NCBI RefSeq assembly: GCF_002288525.1
Contig: NZ_CP023068.1
Location: forward strand, 1,922,001-1,986,000
Source: Sinorhizobium sojae CCBAU 05684
GTDB taxonomy: Bacteria; Pseudomonadota; Alphaproteobacteria; Rhizobiales; Rhizobiaceae
Direction: 5' to 3'
Length of the DNA stretch: 64,000 nucleotides
Shown here one piece after another: positions 61,868 to 64,000 of the stretch. The notes beneath the pieces were generated by a model, which saw only the letters and a list, made by a program, of their open reading frames with translations, had not been told where the DNA came from and ran no database searches. Every line of letters starts with the position of its first letter. The first letter of the stretch is position 1. A program made the translations under genes and the position numbers.

Positions 61868-63127
61868 TCAACCCGGCTTCAGGATTGGTTCCTCTGTCTC
61901 CCGCATCACCGGTTTCTCGAGCAGGCGATCGACGATCATGCCTGCAATGGGGATGGCGGATGTGGCCGCGGGCGACGGGGCGTTGCAGACATGCAGCATG
62001 CGCTCGGACGCCACGAACAGGAAATCATGCACCAGGGACCCGTCGCGCAGAACCGCCTGCGCCCGGATGCCGGCACCCGGCCGCGTCAGATCGGCAAGGG
62101 TCAGGGACGGACAATATTTGCGGCATTTTTCGAGGTAGCGCCGTCTGGAAAGAGAACCGCCGAATTCGTCGAGGCCGGAGCGCCAGTTCCTGGCAAGCAC
62201 GCGCCAGAAGCCGGCAAAGCCGGCCATGTCCGCCATGTCCTTCCAATCCACGCTGCCCTTTTCATAGCCTTCGCGCGCAAAGCCGAGCACGGCATTCGGC
62301 CCGACTGTGACGCTACCGTCGATCATGCGCGTCAGATGCACGCCGAGAAAGGGCAGGTCCGGATCCGGGATCGGGTAGATCAGGTGCCGGACGATCCCGG
62401 CCCGGCTCGCCGGCAGCGTGTAATATTCGCCTCTGAAGGGCACGATCCGATGGTCGATCGCCAGCCCGGCGAGAAGCGCCAGCCGGTCCGATTGCAGGCC
62501 GGCACAGGCGACCAGCCGAGCGGCGCGGAACGTCTCGCCGCCCGCCTTGACCGTGACGCCGCTCTCATGCTCGTCGATTGCGGTCACCCGCGCCTGGAAC
62601 AGGACCTGGCCGCCTCTCTCGGCGATGTCCACGGCCATGGCCGCGCAGATTGCGCCGTAGGCGACAATGCCGGTGGACGGCACGAACAATGCGCCAAGGC
62701 CGGTGATCGACGGCTCGGCAGCGCGCAGCCGGCCATGATCGAAGCGCTCGAAAACGATTCCGTTCTGCACGGCGCGGGCGGCCAGCGCCTCCATGCGTTC
62801 CATCTCGAGATCGTTCGTCGCGATGAGAAGCTTGCCGCACTCCTCGAAGGCGATCCGGTTGCGCGAACAGAACTCCTTCGTCGCCCGCGCTCCCTCCCGG
62901 CAGAGCCGCGCCTTCAAGGACCCCGGCTGATAATAGATGCCCGCATGGATGACGCCGCTGTTATGGCCGGTTTGATGAAGGCCCGCTCGATCCTCTTTTT
63001 CCAGCACGAGCAGCCGGGCTCCCGGCTCGCGCCGAAGCAGTTCGCCGGCCGTTGCCAGACCGACGATGCCGCCACCGATCACGCAGTAGTCATAGTCGTT
63101 CGGGGCGACCATCGCGCGCTTCAACAT
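61868..63127 (-). CDS. lhgO: L-2-hydroxyglutarate oxidase
   Basis: The 419-residue flavoprotein begins DYCVIGGGIVGLATAGELLR, then HQTGHNSGVIHAGIYYQPGS, PFRGEYYTLPASRAGIVRHL and FLGVHLTRMIDGSVTVGPNA, all characteristic of LhgO/L2HGDH. It oxidises L-2-hydroxyglutarate to 2-oxoglutarate. Since hydroxyproline catabolism also ends in 2-oxoglutarate, the location beside that operon is sensible, but they are separated by the regulator gene. Confidence 0.92.
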   Translation of the reverse strand: MLKRAMVAPNDYDYCVIGGGIVGLATAGELLRREPGARLLVLEKEDRAGLHQTGHNSGVIHAGIYYQPGSLKARLCREGARATKEFCSRNRIAFEECGKLLIATNDLEMERMEALAARAVQNGIVFERFDHGRLRAAEPSITGLGALFVPSTGIVAYGAICAAMAVDIAERGGQVLFQARVTAIDEHESGVTVKAGGETFRAARLVACAGLQSDRLALLAGLAIDHRIVPFRGEYYTLPASRAGIVRHLIYPIPDPDLPFLGVHLTRMIDGSVTVGPNAVLGFAREGYEKGSVDWKDMADMAGFAGFWRVLARNWRSGLDEFGGSLSRRRYLEKCRKYCPSLTLADLTRPGAGIRAQAVLRDGSLVHDFLFVASERMLHVCNAPSPAATSAIPIAGMIVDRLLEKPVMRETEEPILKPG

Positions 63128-63202
63128 TGCGACCGCCTTCGTTGTGGATTCCGCACCGCCACTATAGGAGGAATGGGCGGCGGAGAGAAAGGGTCGCCTT
63201 TG

Positions 63203-64000
63203 CTAATCCTTCGCGCCGCCGGCCCTGTCCGTGGCGGGCGTGTCGCCTTCGCCGGTCTGCCCGGGGTCCCGCGCCGTCTTGCGTTCCAGCACGGCGTTGA
63301 GTTCTGCCCCGACGATCACGATCAGGGTGGAAAGCCAGATCCAGAGCATGAAGCCGATCGCGGCACCCAGCGTGCCGTAGGTCGCATTGTAGTTCGCGAA
63401 GTTGTCGATGTAATAGGAGAACAGGACCGAAGCGGCCAGCCACGAGACCAGGCTGAAACCCACGCCCCAGGTCAGCCACTTGAGCTTGCCCGGATCGCGG
63501 CTCGGACCGTAGCGGTAGAGCACCATGATTCCGGCGCCGAGAACCAGGAGCAGCACGGGCCATCGCACGAGCTTCGCCACGTTCTCCAGCCAGGGCTCGC
63601 CGGGAAACAGCGCAAAGAATGCCGGCAGGACCGCAATCGCCGCGATGAGGACGGCGATGATCAGCAGGCCGCCCAGCGTGAAGCCGAGGCTCAACAGCGT
63701 CAGCCGGACGATGCCGCGCTCCTCTTTCTCGTCATAGGCGATGTTCATCGCCTCGAAGAGCGCCGACATCCCGTTGCGCGCGCTCCAGAGCGCTATGAGC
63801 AGCCCCACCAGGAAGCCGATGCTGAGGCTCGATGCCGTCTGCGAGGCCAGTGTATTCAACTGGTCCGTGACGATTTCGAGCGACTCGGACGGCAGGACCG
63901 CCGAGAGGAAGGAAATCTGATTGGCGATGGTGGCCGGATCCGAGACGAGACCGTAAATCGAGACGAGCGTGGCCAGCCCTGGAAACAGAGAGAGAATGAG
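63203..64000 (-). CDS. YihY/BrkB-family membrane protein (5' end outside window)
   Basis: The frame is open to the window edge, giving 265 residues of the C-terminal part. It has five or more transmembrane segments and the family motif LWSARNGMSALFEAMNIAYD, plus YNATYGTLGAAIGFMLWIWL. The hydrophilic tail is rich in Gly/Asp/Thr. Once annotated as ribonuclease BN, the family has unknown function. The Met at 63859 is internal, not the start. Confidence 0.88.
   Translation of the reverse strand, partial: LILSLFPGLATLVSIYGLVSDPATIANQISFLSAVLPSESLEIVTDQLNTLASQTASSLSIGFLVGLLIALWSARNGMSALFEAMNIAYDEKEERGIVRLTLLSLGFTLGGLLIIAVLIAAIAVLPAFFALFPGEPWLENVAKLVRWPVLLLVLGAGIMVLYRYGPSRDPGKLKWLTWGVGFSLVSWLAASVLFSYYIDNFANYNATYGTLGAAIGFMLWIWLSTLIVIVGAELNAVLERKTARDPGQTGEGDTPATDRAGGAKD

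Overview
The window looks like an accessory or chromid-type segment of a fast-growing rhizobium, most probably Sinorhizobium/Ensifer. The sequence is GC-rich with alphaproteobacterial codon use. It carries a hydroxyproline operon, a hydroxycinnamate-plus-pobA cluster, an alpha-r14-like small RNA, two copies of a rhizobial-type intergenic palindromic repeat and several EcfG/RpoE2-type general-stress promoters. No rRNA, tRNA, CRISPR array, phage or intact insertion sequence was seen. The genus is an inference from gene content, not from a marker gene.

Region 1 (1-11.4 kb), metal handling. After a truncated gene, a DUF6064 membrane protein and a small exported protein comes a leftward copper block: His/Cys-rich exported protein, small lipoprotein, TolC-type outer-membrane protein, Tat-exported multicopper oxidase, cupredoxin and CusF-like protein. 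Beside it are a Cu(I) P1B-type ATPase coupled to a DUF2933 peptide, and a CopZ-like chaperone. Two MerR-family-type promoters face this block, but the only MerR-like gene seen is a C-terminal remnant at 9.7-9.9 kb, next to a Crp/Fnr regulator and an FNR/FixK-type box.

Region 2 (11.5-22.4 kb), stress and respiration. D-lactate dehydrogenase, a GH144-like glycosidase, CsbD and an endonuclease/exonuclease/phosphatase protein are followed by a terminal oxidase island (CopD-like protein, DUF2231 protein, CoxB, fused CoxA-CoxC, small membrane subunit), then msrB-msrA and DUF2277.

Region 3 (22.4-34.1 kb), aromatic acids. A leftward run from 31.7 to 22.4 kb encodes SDR dehydrogenase, enoyl-CoA hydratase, a complete TRAP transporter, MarR regulator, feruloyl-CoA synthetase-like ligase, amidohydrolase and acyl-CoA dehydrogenase. 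This is the gene set of the CoA-dependent beta-oxidative deacetylation route that turns p-coumarate or ferulate into 4-hydroxybenzoate or vanillate. pobA (4-hydroxybenzoate 3-monooxygenase) and divergent pobR sit directly upstream and would take the product to protocatechuate.

Region 4 (34-54.9 kb), general-stress and carbohydrate block. It holds an alpha-r14-like sRNA, a PNPOx-like protein divergent from a MocR regulator, two sorbosone-dehydrogenase-type quinoproteins, an esterase, a VOC protein, an aldo/keto reductase and Hsp20. A leftward operon follows: TPP enzyme, enolase-superfamily enzyme, FAD/FeS dehydrogenase, glycogen-debranching-like enzyme. It is divergent from a PPC-domain protein and an SDR. 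Five good GGAAC-N17-GTT promoters, four of them in this block, suggest EcfG control.

Region 5 (54.9-64 kb), hydroxyproline catabolism. A leftward operon encodes a GntR regulator, DHDPS-like deaminase, a 15-codon coupled ORF, D-amino-acid dehydrogenase, 4-hydroxyproline 2-epimerase, aconitase X and a second proline-racemase-family protein with Ser/Thr in place of the two catalytic Cys. L-2-hydroxyglutarate oxidase and a truncated YihY-family membrane protein end the window.
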